32,997 bases of DNA from an uncultured Verrucomicrobiales bacterium (lineage in GTDB: Bacteria > Verrucomicrobiota > Verrucomicrobiia > Verrucomicrobiales > Akkermansiaceae): positions 1-32,997 of the forward strand of contig CAMQZC010000027.1 of the NCBI GenBank assembly GCA_947039485.1, written 5' to 3'. The notes under the pieces are model-generated. The model saw only the letters and a list, made by a program, of their open reading frames with translations, ran no database searches and was not told where the DNA came from. Below are positions 26,201 to 32,658 of the stretch, one piece after another (position 1 is the first letter of the stretch; every line of letters begins with the position of its first letter). The position numbers were made by a program, and so were the translations under genes.

Positions 26201-26279
26201 GTTTGCCTCTAGATGTTTTTGTATCTAAAGTCTTTTCGTTAAATTGATGATGAATATCTGAGAGATGGAGCCAAGTCAT
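23259..26279 (-). CDS. Calcineurin-like phosphoesterase-STAND (NB-ARC) NTPase-TPR protein
   Basis: The 1006-residue product has three modules. Residues 1-290 are a metallophosphoesterase with all metal motifs: DIHH (Asp8, His10), GD (45-46), GNHD (88-91), AHH (213-215) and GDAH (243-246). Residues 330-690 are a STAND/NB-ARC NTPase: Walker A GIGGMGKT (358-365), Walker B LLLIIDNAND (430-439), sensor LLLTSRN (455-461), the ARC helix NRHTLAVELLA, then a winged-helix-like region. Residues 696-989 are seven 42-residue TPRs (SYNNIA.LY..QG.Y..A), ending in a short basic tail. This effector-switch-sensor order is that of bacterial NLR-like defence proteins; TPRs would sense a trigger and the phosphoesterase would cut nucleotides or nucleic acid. 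The defence role is inference. The gene is AT-rich, in contrast to the backbone. Confidence 0.88.
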   Translation of the reverse strand: MTWLHLSDIHHQFNEKTLDTKTSRGKLISYLEKEEIKAEHLFITGDFRFGSDQSWGENGEKITALVNYIIAIADAAGVKRTNIHYVPGNHDIVRYSEDDVKRLNTIRKDYDPSKGFFEYVEMEFLISSERYSFFKQLSTALAKEGIPDVWVDAKGDAGLHVYQECDDFNLISLNTSLFCHSREDDERGLLVGCSYLYDLLGKCNSEKPIIILAHHRLDFLRKDEEDKLHNLLKDYPQVSYLCGDAHKTSFREINHVLEITMGSMIYEQSASLVFSQGEVNNGTVSSIVVHSWAEGRWGLSTHHNKKLEDILGSKAILVTTHEHRRFLKKSRAFIGRKNEIENIENQLLETKPLLLVSGIGGMGKTEICHQLAHRYITKKAPSFEKKIGWIYYTGNLKSSFFNNFIDISSDSQEEYWQKSVEFINSRGDSLLLIIDNANDLSSDDVELIEELNCNLLLTSRNHYESMTNISLGVLSDDDCLRLYRTYSLDKNSSDEDIINIIQRANRHTLAVELLAKTQKSSRVTANEFLDKLIEQGFQLPDITETINYSKNGESRFIEHLAKVFDISQLCEDAEALRILQLFSLLQGNSPIAAEYIKVLFDITDCNKINKLEETGWLQNSPETLDCSIHPIIAAVVREKAMPDEAATTKLVQNMTSLLYVNETEIFTSKLALLPHAVVLMHHVKYESVQNSENADLCYNNIASLYGNQGEYENAMEYCRKALNISEKIHGKEHPYTATSYNNIAVIYHKQSKYENALEQHTKALDIRKKILGEEHPDTASSYNNIASLYDNQGVYAKAEEYCWEALNIRKKILGEEHPDTATSYSNIGYIYYNQGKYAKAEEYCWEALHIREEILGEEHPDTATSYNNIALLYLQQPDYDKAKEYYTKALNIRKVKFGEEHPYTASSFYDIGCLYSKQGESEKALDYYANALNIREKIFCEYHPDTATIYYNISEVYFNLDKYEESLEYGEKAFNIYEKTLGSAHPDTVIAHDNCWDLKKRLNSKR
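23313..24194. repeat. Seven 126-bp tandem units encoding TPRs
   Basis: Units repeat every 126 bp; the landmark ggatgc recurs at 23575, 23701, 23827, 23953 and 24079. The central units (23.6-24.0 kb) are near-identical at DNA level, including synonymous positions, while the outer ones have drifted. This indicates recent unit duplication or gene conversion within the sensor part of the STAND protein. Confidence 0.9.
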
Positions 26280-26654
26280 AAGTAGTTGTATTTGAGCAGG
26301 TATTACTTTAGCACATTCTAGCTTATATGCAAGTATATAAGCCTGTTAATCATTGCCCACCTCCATCTCTAGATTTAACTTAATGTATGTAGGGGCACTT
26401 CACAAAAGCTCATGACAAGTCAAATAAAAATCAGCAGCATGATCAAGGCATCCAATGAGAGCGCAAAGCTCGATAATCTAGCCTTTAAAACTAAAACAAC
26501 TCAAGTCTTGTAGCCAAAACCAATACTTAGCCCGTATACCTGACTAAGTCCAGCCAGCAGACATGCCACGCACAGAAGTATCTCTCGGGCAAAACAATCA
26601 AAGCTAATCCCTAGGCCAGACCTGACCGAGAACGCTCAGAATCCACCCCTAGAA
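26280..26654. other. Intergenic stretch upstream of the STAND gene
   Basis: No gene is visible. On the minus strand a possible promoter for the STAND gene (TTGCAT, 16 bp, TGC-TAAAGT) lies about 25-55 bases before the ATG. The remainder up to the xer remnant shows no repeat, RNA gene or coding pattern that I can support. Confidence 0.4.
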
Positions 26655-27251
26655 TCATAGATCCACCAGAAAAACCCTTTCGCCCCATCTATGGGCTATA
26701 AGCATCCCCAAACAAATAGCAACATCATATCTGAACAAATAGAAACAACACGGACAATCAAGCAAGCCCCCCAAAAAAAGCATCTCTAGCAGAACCATCG
26801 CCCAACAAAACAATGAACGGAAAGGCTCACTATCCATCATTGCGGATAGACTAATACTAGAGCAGCGCCGAACGCAGACGCACCAGAATCGCCACATCGC
26901 GAAAAGGCAGTCATGCAGCCGACTTCTAATCCCGTAGCAAATTAGCGGCAAATTGAGCAAATCGGTCAGCAGCATCAAGCTCAAGTGCTGCTGCAGCCGC
27001 TGCCGCTTGCGCGGCAAATCCCCATCATCCAGCGGATTGCCCGATAGCCCCTCACGCGCCATCATATAAGCATCAAGCGCGCGTAGAGCCGCAAAACATA
27101 GCTTCATAGTCGCAGGCGCGAGCTCCTCCTTGAGAGCCACAAACAACCAAGCGCGAAAATCATCAGCCACGCAAGCAGACCAAGACAGGAAGCGCACGCC
27201 CATCCACTCGCGCAACTGCATCCATGACACAACGAGAGCCCTCGCCGCCAT
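26655..27251 (-). pseudogene. Decayed second copy of the xer gene (5' half)
   Basis: The frame from 27251 matches Xer residues about 36-125 (LREWMGVRFLSW..CVA and so on to LTDLLNLPL). A frameshift follows: the FRDVAIL sequence of the intact gene continues in another frame. All catalytic residues (Arg154 onwards) are missing. The start is also false: a deletion of about 140 bp, compared with copy A, fused the upstream remnant directly to codon 36. The part left of about 26883 no longer resembles xer. Confidence 0.85.
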
Positions 27252-28030
27252 TACTGATGAGCCGTAATCCAGTTTCTAGCCTATCGACATCAATAGCGCG
27301 AATACCTTGTTGTCAAAGCCGCTCTACAACTCTCTATCAAGAACATCACCCAGCTATAACACGCAGCCGTACAAGTCAATAATCATTGCTGATCATTACA
27401 TCCTATAGACGCATGGTGCTGATTGAAGGGAATTAGGAATATCCACATGAAACGTCAACTTGTAAACATCACATAATAAATCACCTAAGAAAATGTCATC
27501 ACGTTTAAATATCTTTGATTAGAAATTGCTATTTCACGAGATACTGCCTTATGCGTACTCCTATCATTGCGTTGATTGCTCCCCATCTTTGACCATACAG
27601 CAACGCGCCATCATAGAGGCTACAACAAGCCAATTAAAAAAACCGCATATGCTCAGATGAAAGCACAGCAAAAAAACGACAGCGTCGTGAATCGTTTTAA
27701 TGCTGTCGCTAGCTGTGCTATCTAGCGAGAACTCTTGGGCTTCAACGCAGAAAATATCGCGCTAATAAGCTTCCCTATATAATTGCCTATCTATTGCTAT
27801 TGAGATGCTTTTTTAAAGCCCTGCAATTGTTATGATCTATCACGGTAGTCGGATGCGCTTTTCCTAAGGTTTTTTCTCGAATATTTATTGCTTTTTCACA
27901 ATACTCCAGAGCATGCTCATACTCTCCTTGCTTATAGTATACCGAAGTAATATTGTTATAGCTTTCTGCGGTTTTCAGGTGATCTTCGCCCAAGGTTTTC
28001 TCGTAAATATTTAATGCTTTCTTGCAATAA
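26883..28030. repeat. Copy B of the duplicated xer-spacer-TPR segment
   Basis: This is the direct-repeat partner of 22202-23505, lacking the 140 bp that hold the xer start codon and promoter. It keeps the spacer and the TPR tail in the same order. Both the xer part and the TPR part are broken, so this copy is the decayed one. Confidence 0.85.
27787..28030 (-). pseudogene. C-terminal remnant of a second TPR (STAND-like) gene
   Basis: About 81 codons remain, reading ALNIYEKTLGEDHLKTAES, one full TPR unit, then HPTTVIDHNNCRALKKHLNSNR and stop. The last 22 residues match the end of the intact STAND protein (HPDTVIAHDNCWDLKKRLNSKR) with several substitutions. An in-frame TAA lies just upstream (about 28040), so the rest of the gene is gone. 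It shows that two related genes once stood here. Confidence 0.85.
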
Positions 28031-28076
28031 AATCGATTTAAGTGTTATTTTTCCCATAGCGAAATCATTCTCCATT

Positions 28077-28430
28077 TCATCTATATTGCACATATCCTAA
28101 ATAATTTAGTGTTTTTGCGTCAAAATAATATGCTCTTTCTCCCCCAATAGTTGGTTTAAGAGGCTTCGATCTGATGACCCAAACATTGCCAAGTCTGCCT
28201 GTTTTACCACTAGAAATGTAGACATCTGGTTTTTTGTCTTTTTTCGAATAAAAGGTAATCGATGTTACGCTAGGTTCGTTTTCAGCTGTCGAAAACTGAA
28301 TCACATCTGGATGTTCCGCAATATTATTTAATAATTTTGAAGCTAGTATAAATTCATTACCGAGGGTTTCGCCTTGTAATTCCATCACATTCAAAGAAAG
28401 GAATAGTATTAAAAGTAAGTTTTTTATCAT
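28077..28430 (-). CDS. Small secreted protein next to an RHS remnant (possible immunity protein)
   Basis: The 117-residue product starts MIKNLLLILFLSLNVMEL, a signal peptide. The mature 95 residues are mixed alpha-beta, with ASKLLNNIAEHPDVIQF and TSITFYSKKDKKPDVYISSGKTG. I do not recognise the family. It begins nine bases downstream of the stop that ends the RHS remnant on the same strand, which is where immunity genes follow RHS toxins, and export to the periplasm would suit protection against a cell-wall or membrane toxin. That function is inferred from position only. Confidence 0.55.
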   Translation of the reverse strand: MIKNLLLILFLSLNVMELQGETLGNEFILASKLLNNIAEHPDVIQFSTAENEPSVTSITFYSKKDKKPDVYISSGKTGRLGNVWVIRSKPLKPTIGGERAYYFDAKTLNYLGYVQYR

Positions 28431-28438
28431 TATATCTG

Positions 28439-29260
28439 CTATTTCTTGTTTGTGTAACTTAGCACGTTGACTGTTGCCTCGATGTTGCTGCTGGGGACTG
28501 CGCGCTCTTTAATGCGGCCCACCTTATCGTCACTATAGCGCGTTATTTGGATAGATGTCAAGCCGCTTTTCGTTAATTGTTAGTACAACGCACTCAATAC
28601 GGTCACTAAGTTTGCTATTACTCTGCTTTTGTAAGCTCATGATAGATCACATTCGTCATTGTAGCGTGTGTTGCTGCTAACTTGGTAGGCGGTGACATCT
28701 ATGAGCTCGAAGTGGCTAGAGCTTTCCGTGATGCGCTTGCTCGTTGCGCTTGTGGGATTGTCTGTATCTAGGACTGTGCCTTGCTTGATCTGATTGCCCA
28801 TGCTGTCGTAGCTAGGGAAGATGGGTACCTGCTCGCCTTCCTGCTGGCGTGTGAGCTAGCAGAGGGCGTTGTATTCACTACGTGTGTAGATGTAGCCGCC
28901 TAGTATGGTATGGTGCCGTCACAGTGATGGTTTGACCAAAGTCGTCGAGAATCTCTTGACTGAGGATAGTTTCATTATCGGCGAGTTTGACGATGGTACG
29001 CGGGCAGCTGCCGTATGTATCGTAGTGGTAGAAGAGATGGCGCTAGCCTGTACCTCTATACTCGGCAATGCTGCGCGCGTAATGCTCGGGGCTCCGTTGG
29101 GTGATATCTTCGTTTGATTCAGACCATCTTCGCTATAGCTGGTTGCTGTAATGCGACCATGAGCATTGATTCTTAAAGCGTACGGAGTACCTGAGGAAGG
29201 GTGTAAATGGGGGTACAAGCTGCTGCGCAGTGAGATAGAGTCGCTGATGGCTTCTCAATA
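28439..29260 (-). pseudogene. RHS/YD-repeat protein remnant
   Basis: Translating the minus strand across frames gives typical RHS phrases: INAHGRITATSYSEDG, HYDTYGSC (from YD-type DTYGN), LADNETILSQEILDDFGQT, then GGYIYTRSEYNAL followed by a stop and LTRQQEGEQVPIFPSYDSMGNQIKQG, and at the end ITRYSDDKVGRIKERAVPSS...SYTNKK and stop. At least two frameshifts and two in-frame stops break it. RHS proteins form shells that deliver C-terminal toxins. Only a middle fragment remains, with no toxin domain visible. Confidence 0.75.
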
Positions 29261-29403
29261 AGTCACTGAGCTTCTAATAGGCAAACGAAAAACCCTATAG
29301 CAGAATGCTAGTACTTTTCTTAAACGTAGGGTGCGTGATGGTGTATGGGGATTTAATAATATAATAACAATTTATTTTTTTACTGGGCACGTTTGATGAT
29401 TTT

Positions 29404-29847
29404 CTAATATACCGTACATGTTACATAAAAAAGTCCATTTCTACTTATATAAACTTTATAAACGACATCTTCATGACCAAAGAAAGTCTCTTGTCCATTA
29501 ATAGAAAAACAACTACTATATTTCACTCCAAACTCACTTTCTACAAAGAATTCACCGGAATTATCATCGTCGGGGTACACGGAATTTATGGCATATATTT
29601 TGCTTTTAATTTTTCGTTCTGTATCTTTATTTTTAGCTTTAAAAAGAAATTGAGCATGATAGTCAGGGCCTATAATACTATGGTTACTATCAATCATTAT
29701 AACCATATCTTTAGATATCAATTTGCCTATCGTTCTTTCCCAATTTGGTTTTTGAATAAAGAAAACATAAATAACGCTAAAGAAAAACCCTAATATCATT
29801 AACAACATCCAGAAATACTTTCTGTTTATGATTTTATATATAGCCAT
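29404..29847 (-). CDS. Small single-span membrane protein, function unknown
   Basis: The product of about 147 residues starts MAIYKIINRKYFWMLL; a TTG codon one position upstream is an alternative start. A transmembrane helix (about 12-31) is followed by an exported domain of about 110 residues rich in aromatic residues, Asp and Ser (IDSNHSIIGPDYHAQFLFKA...). I do not recognise it. It lies between two toxin remnants on the same strand, so an orphan immunity protein is one possibility. The codon use and AT content match the island rather than the backbone. Confidence 0.5.
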   Translation of the reverse strand: MAIYKIINRKYFWMLLMILGFFFSVIYVFFIQKPNWERTIGKLISKDMVIMIDSNHSIIGPDYHAQFLFKAKNKDTERKIKSKIYAINSVYPDDDNSGEFFVESEFGVKYSSCFSINGQETFFGHEDVVYKVYISRNGLFYVTCTVY

Positions 29848-29894
29848 CAATTATTATTGACAGATTCCCCATTCGTTGTCAATTTTAAATTCTG

Positions 29895-30192
29895 CTATTT
29901 ATATTTTCTCACTTTTCCATGGATGAGATATTCAGGATAAAGAGTGCCATAGAGAGGATTAATTTTTCTTCGAATATGATGAATATGAGTCAGTGCTGCT
30001 ACCCCAAATATACCTAAATCCAGCGCATTAGGTACTTTGTCAAATAGTAATGTGGATCCAGTATTTTTCTTCAGAGAAATTGCAAGGTTTATCCCCAGTT
30101 TTTCACTAAATCATTTTTAATCATACCGTATTCAATTTCTTTTAAAGCTTGACATCTTAAAGAATTAACCTTATTAATATCGAAAAGAAGGT
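29895..30192 (-). pseudogene. Frameshifted orphan domain (toxin-tail-like)
   Basis: Two minus-strand frames join into one sequence. The first reads DHLLFDINKVNSLRCQALKE and on to IKNDLVKNWG then stop. The second, one base out of phase, continues INLAISLKKNTGST...FDKVPNALDLGIFGV...INPLYGTLYPEYLIHGKVRKYK and stop. No start codon or upstream domain remains. A free C-terminal domain next to an RHS remnant suggests an orphan toxin tip, but I cannot name the fold. Confidence 0.4.
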
Positions 30193-30363
30193 GATCCTAA
30201 AATAGATCTTGTTTATCTCTTTAATCTTGAAAAGACACATAATTTAGAGCATTCAGGTCAAACCTATTCTTCTATATGTGATTTTGAACGTATTATCACT
30301 TTAAAATCACAAAAGCAAAGGGATAATGAGCCCCTTCAATACACTCTTAAATTTCCTAAGTAA
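30178..30363 (+). pseudogene. Plus-strand 3' gene remnant
   Basis: After an in-frame TAA, 61 codons read YRKEGDPKIDLVYLFNLEKT and on to DNEPLQYTLKFPK, then stop. No start codon is present. The amino-acid pattern is protein-like and different in strand from its neighbours. It overlaps the end of the ParB-like remnant. It is likely the tail of an inverted or inserted gene fragment. Confidence 0.35.
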
Positions 30364-30787
30364 CTTCGTATATGCTCGCCTAGGGTGATTTGCTCCCCAT
30401 CAAGCGCAAAAACGATAGAATATAGCTCAACTTTATCAATCTCCACGATTTCCGCAATGCGATTATCTGCTACCATGTCCGCCCATTCGGAAGCCTCATT
30501 ATCATCATCTTGATAATCAATAGGAACTTGCTCAAGATTCAAGAGACGTGCAGCCAACAAACGCCCCTGCCCCTTAACAATAAAGCCCGATCGCTTGCTT
30601 ACCACAATAGGGTTTCGCCAGCCCTGATATTGAATAATCTTTGCGTGAGCTGCAATCTTCTTCTTGGGGGGGGTAGGTATGGATTGCGAGGGATTCCAAC
30701 AAGGGCTGCCATATCGACAAGCTCCGTATGCGCACAATAAGTTATAGGTTTTTTTTCATTTTTTCCATACGATAAGCCCACCGTCAA
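30336..30787 (-). pseudogene. ParB-like N-terminal domain gene, frameshifted at a C8 run
   Basis: The first frame reads YCAHTELVDMAALVGIPRNPYLPP. The second continues KKKIAAHAKIIQYQGWRNPIVV...SGFIVKGQGRLLAARLLNL...EWADMVADNRIAEIVEID, which is the ParB/sulfiredoxin-type domain of phage and plasmid proteins with its GQGRLLAA motif. The frames meet in a run of eight C (coding strand; 30663-30670). Six C would rejoin them with normal family spacing (RNP-YLPPKKKI). The start is also unclear: an A8 run near codon 6 hides an ATG, leaving only TTG at 30787. The gene stops soon after the domain, with no methyltransferase or other partner domain. Confidence 0.75.
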
Positions 30788-30802
30788 AAAATATACGCCA
30801 TG

Positions 30803-30839
30803 TCAAAAAACTGCTTGATTTCAAAAAAACTGCTTGATT
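30803..30839. repeat. Tandem 18/19-bp duplication in a promoter region
   Basis: TCAAAAAACTGCTTGATT (30803-30820) is followed directly by a second copy with one extra A (30821-30839). Each copy ends in TTGATT, and the second one serves as the likely -35 box of the next gene. Confidence 0.85.
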
Positions 30840-30861
30840 TCAAATTGAGTCTATGTAAACT
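30834..30861 (+). promoter_or_regulatory. Promoter of the 30870 gene
   Basis: TTGATT (30834-30839), 16 bp, TAAACT (30856-30861), then eight bases to the ATG at 30870. The short leader matches the style of the backbone promoters. Confidence 0.5.
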
Positions 30862-30869
30862 AATGAGAT

Positions 30870-31409
30870 ATGAAAAAAATAGTATTGAAGATAATGCTAG
30901 GCATTGGGCTGATTTGTCCTGCGATTGCGGAACAAGATGCATCGCAACAAAATATAAATATTTTCATCTCTAATTGGCAGAAAAATAATAGTCCAGTTGT
31001 CCTCATCAAAGAGATACCTCTTACCTACACTACAAAAGAAGATACGCCGAGAGATATCCCCAATTTCACGAGAGAGGGAATGATTGACGAAGCTTCCAGA
31101 TTGATAGTTGGCAAAGTAGTTCTTTCCACAACGGATTCAGTTAATTTAGGAACTATAGTTCTGCTGGAAAGACAAGTATTAGAGCAATCAGGTGCAGGTT
31201 ATGGGGAGAGTCCCTTTTGGATAGTAGATATGTCAAAGGACCACCACAGGGGCTTAAATTGCATAAAAAAACTCGATAAAGATGGCTTAGTTCTTTACGT
31301 CCTAGAAAACTTCACCTATGTTTGGAATGGAAACGAGCTTAGACTACGTCCCGATCTTTTGCATGGAGTCTGGAAGCAAATGCTCAATAAAGTGCTTAAA
31401 GAGTCTTAA
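30870..31409 (+). CDS. Secreted protein of unknown function, convergent to a Tae4-like gene
   Basis: The 179-residue product has a signal peptide (MKKIVLKIMLGIGLICPAIA, cut before Glu21). The mature part is mixed alpha-beta (INIFISNWQKNNSPVVLIKE, LIVGKVVLSTTDSVNLGTIV) and has a well-formed C-terminal helix. I find no known family and no Tai4 immunity signature. It stands 99 bp from, and convergent with, the Tae4-like effector gene, sharing a two-way terminator. Immunity genes normally follow the effector on the same strand, so an immunity role is possible but not well supported. Confidence 0.65.
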   Translation: MKKIVLKIMLGIGLICPAIAEQDASQQNINIFISNWQKNNSPVVLIKEIPLTYTTKEDTPRDIPNFTREGMIDEASRLIVGKVVLSTTDSVNLGTIVLLERQVLEQSGAGYGESPFWIVDMSKDHHRGLNCIKKLDKDGLVLYVLENFTYVWNGNELRLRPDLLHGVWKQMLNKVLKES

Positions 31410-31432
31410 TCGCTATATTTTCAAATAAAGAT

Positions 31433-31480
31433 AAGAACCTGCCCAAAATTAAATTTGGACAGGTTCTTATTTATTTTTAT
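31433..31480. terminator. Bidirectional terminator between convergent genes
   Basis: AAGAACCTG-C-CCAAA (31433-31447) pairs with TTTGG-A-CAGGTTCTT (31454-31468) with one mismatch and a 6-nt loop. AT-rich tracts stand on both sides (ATTTATTTTTA on the right), so it can end transcription from either direction. Confidence 0.85.
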
Positions 31481-31508
31481 ACTGTTATTAGAGAGTATTC
31501 GCAACAGC

Positions 31509-32472
31509 TTACAAGACGCTAGTTTCTGGATCTTCAAAATCAGGACGGTACAACACCCAAATATTTTCGGCAAGTTTGAAGGTTCCCTCCGAGGCATTCC
31601 CCTCTCCATTATACCCCATGCCTACGTGATCTTGACCGACTAATTTACTCCATAAAATGATAGGGGTTCCACCAGTCTCTGCAAGCATCTTATCAAATTC
31701 AGCTTTACTCGTAAACATCGGCTTGCCTAGTTTTTCCATCATATAATTATGGATACTCAGTGCGCGTATGTAAATTACCTTATTTTCTTTATTTTTGAAA
31801 TCGAGATGTCCACCACCACTAAGATCTGGTTCTTTGTCAAGATTTACACCATATTCACAAAGTGCTTGACTGATTCTAGCCGCACAACTGGCTGCATTAG
31901 GGCCGAGATCGAAAGATCCCTTGATGCCAATGTCTGTCCAAAATTTGGCGTGAGTTGTCATAGTCTTGTAATTGTATTTGTTGTAGCACTTCATGAGCTT
32001 CTTTGCGTCTACTTCAGTTAAAAGATTATATTCGCTCAAATTACCGACAACAACTTGCTTTCCTCCAAGTTTCACTTCCAGTCGAGCCGCGTTTGTACCA
32101 CGATAATTTACATTTTCATACTGAATGTGAATTCGGTAATATCCTTTTTTAAGCTCTGCAATAACTGGAATAGGGTCACAAGGTCTAAATTGTCCTCCAC
32201 CATAGTCCTTGTCCTCCACCATAGTCCTTGTCTTCAGTCAATGGTGTAACTTCCGCGATTTTATCAGGGAAAGCATAAAGATAGGTGCTTGCATTGTCAT
32301 CGGCACTTACTTCAAGTTGGATATTAGTAATATCTTCTGCTACAAAAATATAATCATCCCAGCTTTGTGTGAATGCTTCTTTATTCGTATGTGCAAATAC
32401 GGGTTGTTCTGCACTAGGTGTAAATTTATGTCTGCTTAAAGCGGGCACGAATGGGTCTGTTGTATTACTCAT
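31509..32472 (-). pseudogene. Tae4-like peptidoglycan amidase effector, broken by a 19-bp duplication
   Basis: Two frames meet at a tandem 19-bp repeat (32195-32232). Removing one unit leaves 945 bp, an exact 314-residue frame. The N-terminal 130 residues (MSNTTDPFVPALSRHKFTPS...) are a beta-rich domain that I do not know. The C-terminal half matches the type VI effector Tae4: NAASCAARISQAL with the catalytic Cys, a loop with SGGGH, YIRALSIHNYMMEKLGKP, GGTPIILW, QDHVGMGYNGE with the catalytic His, and ENIWVLYRP at the end. Tae4 enzymes cut the gamma-D-Glu-mDAP bond of the peptide stem. As it stands the amidase half could only be made from the ATG at 32222 (MVEDKDYGGGQ), without the N-terminal domain. 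Confidence 0.75.
32195..32232. repeat. 19-bp tandem duplication causing the frameshift
   Basis: The unit CTCCACCATAGTCCTTGTC occurs twice without a gap (32195-32213 and 32214-32232). Since 19 is not a multiple of three, it shifts the Tae4-like frame by one. The duplicated unit also contains the ATG that starts the downstream half. Confidence 0.95.
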
Positions 32473-32597
32473 AATATATATGTTCTATTTGTTTGTTTTT
32501 GCTTTATACAGATTTCATCAACTTTAGAGGAATCTGTATACTATAGGGCGCACGTCAAATTTTTTGAGAATGAAATGCCTGTGAGCGACAAAAACCA

Positions 32598-32638
32598 GAA
32601 AAAAGGTTTAGATTTTTAACTCTGAACCTTTTTTCTTC
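32598..32638. terminator. Hairpin terminator between ParB remnant and Tae4-like gene
   Basis: GAAAAAAGGTT (32598-32608) pairs with AACCTTTTTTC (32625-32635). The stem extends inward by TAGA/TCTG with one wobble pair around an 8-nt loop. A-rich and T-rich flanks allow use on either strand; on the minus strand it would follow the ParB-like remnant. Confidence 0.75.
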
Positions 32639-32658
32639 TCTCTCTTATGTTGAAATCT

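Noticed and set aside
28905..29117. Plus-strand 70-residue frame in the RHS region
   Set aside because: It is antisense to the RHS/YD-repeat phrases, which are clear on the minus strand.
32531..32550. T7-promoter-like string (tatactatagggcg)
   Set aside because: Only the last ten bases resemble the T7 consensus. No T7-type polymerase is expected, and the upstream half does not match.
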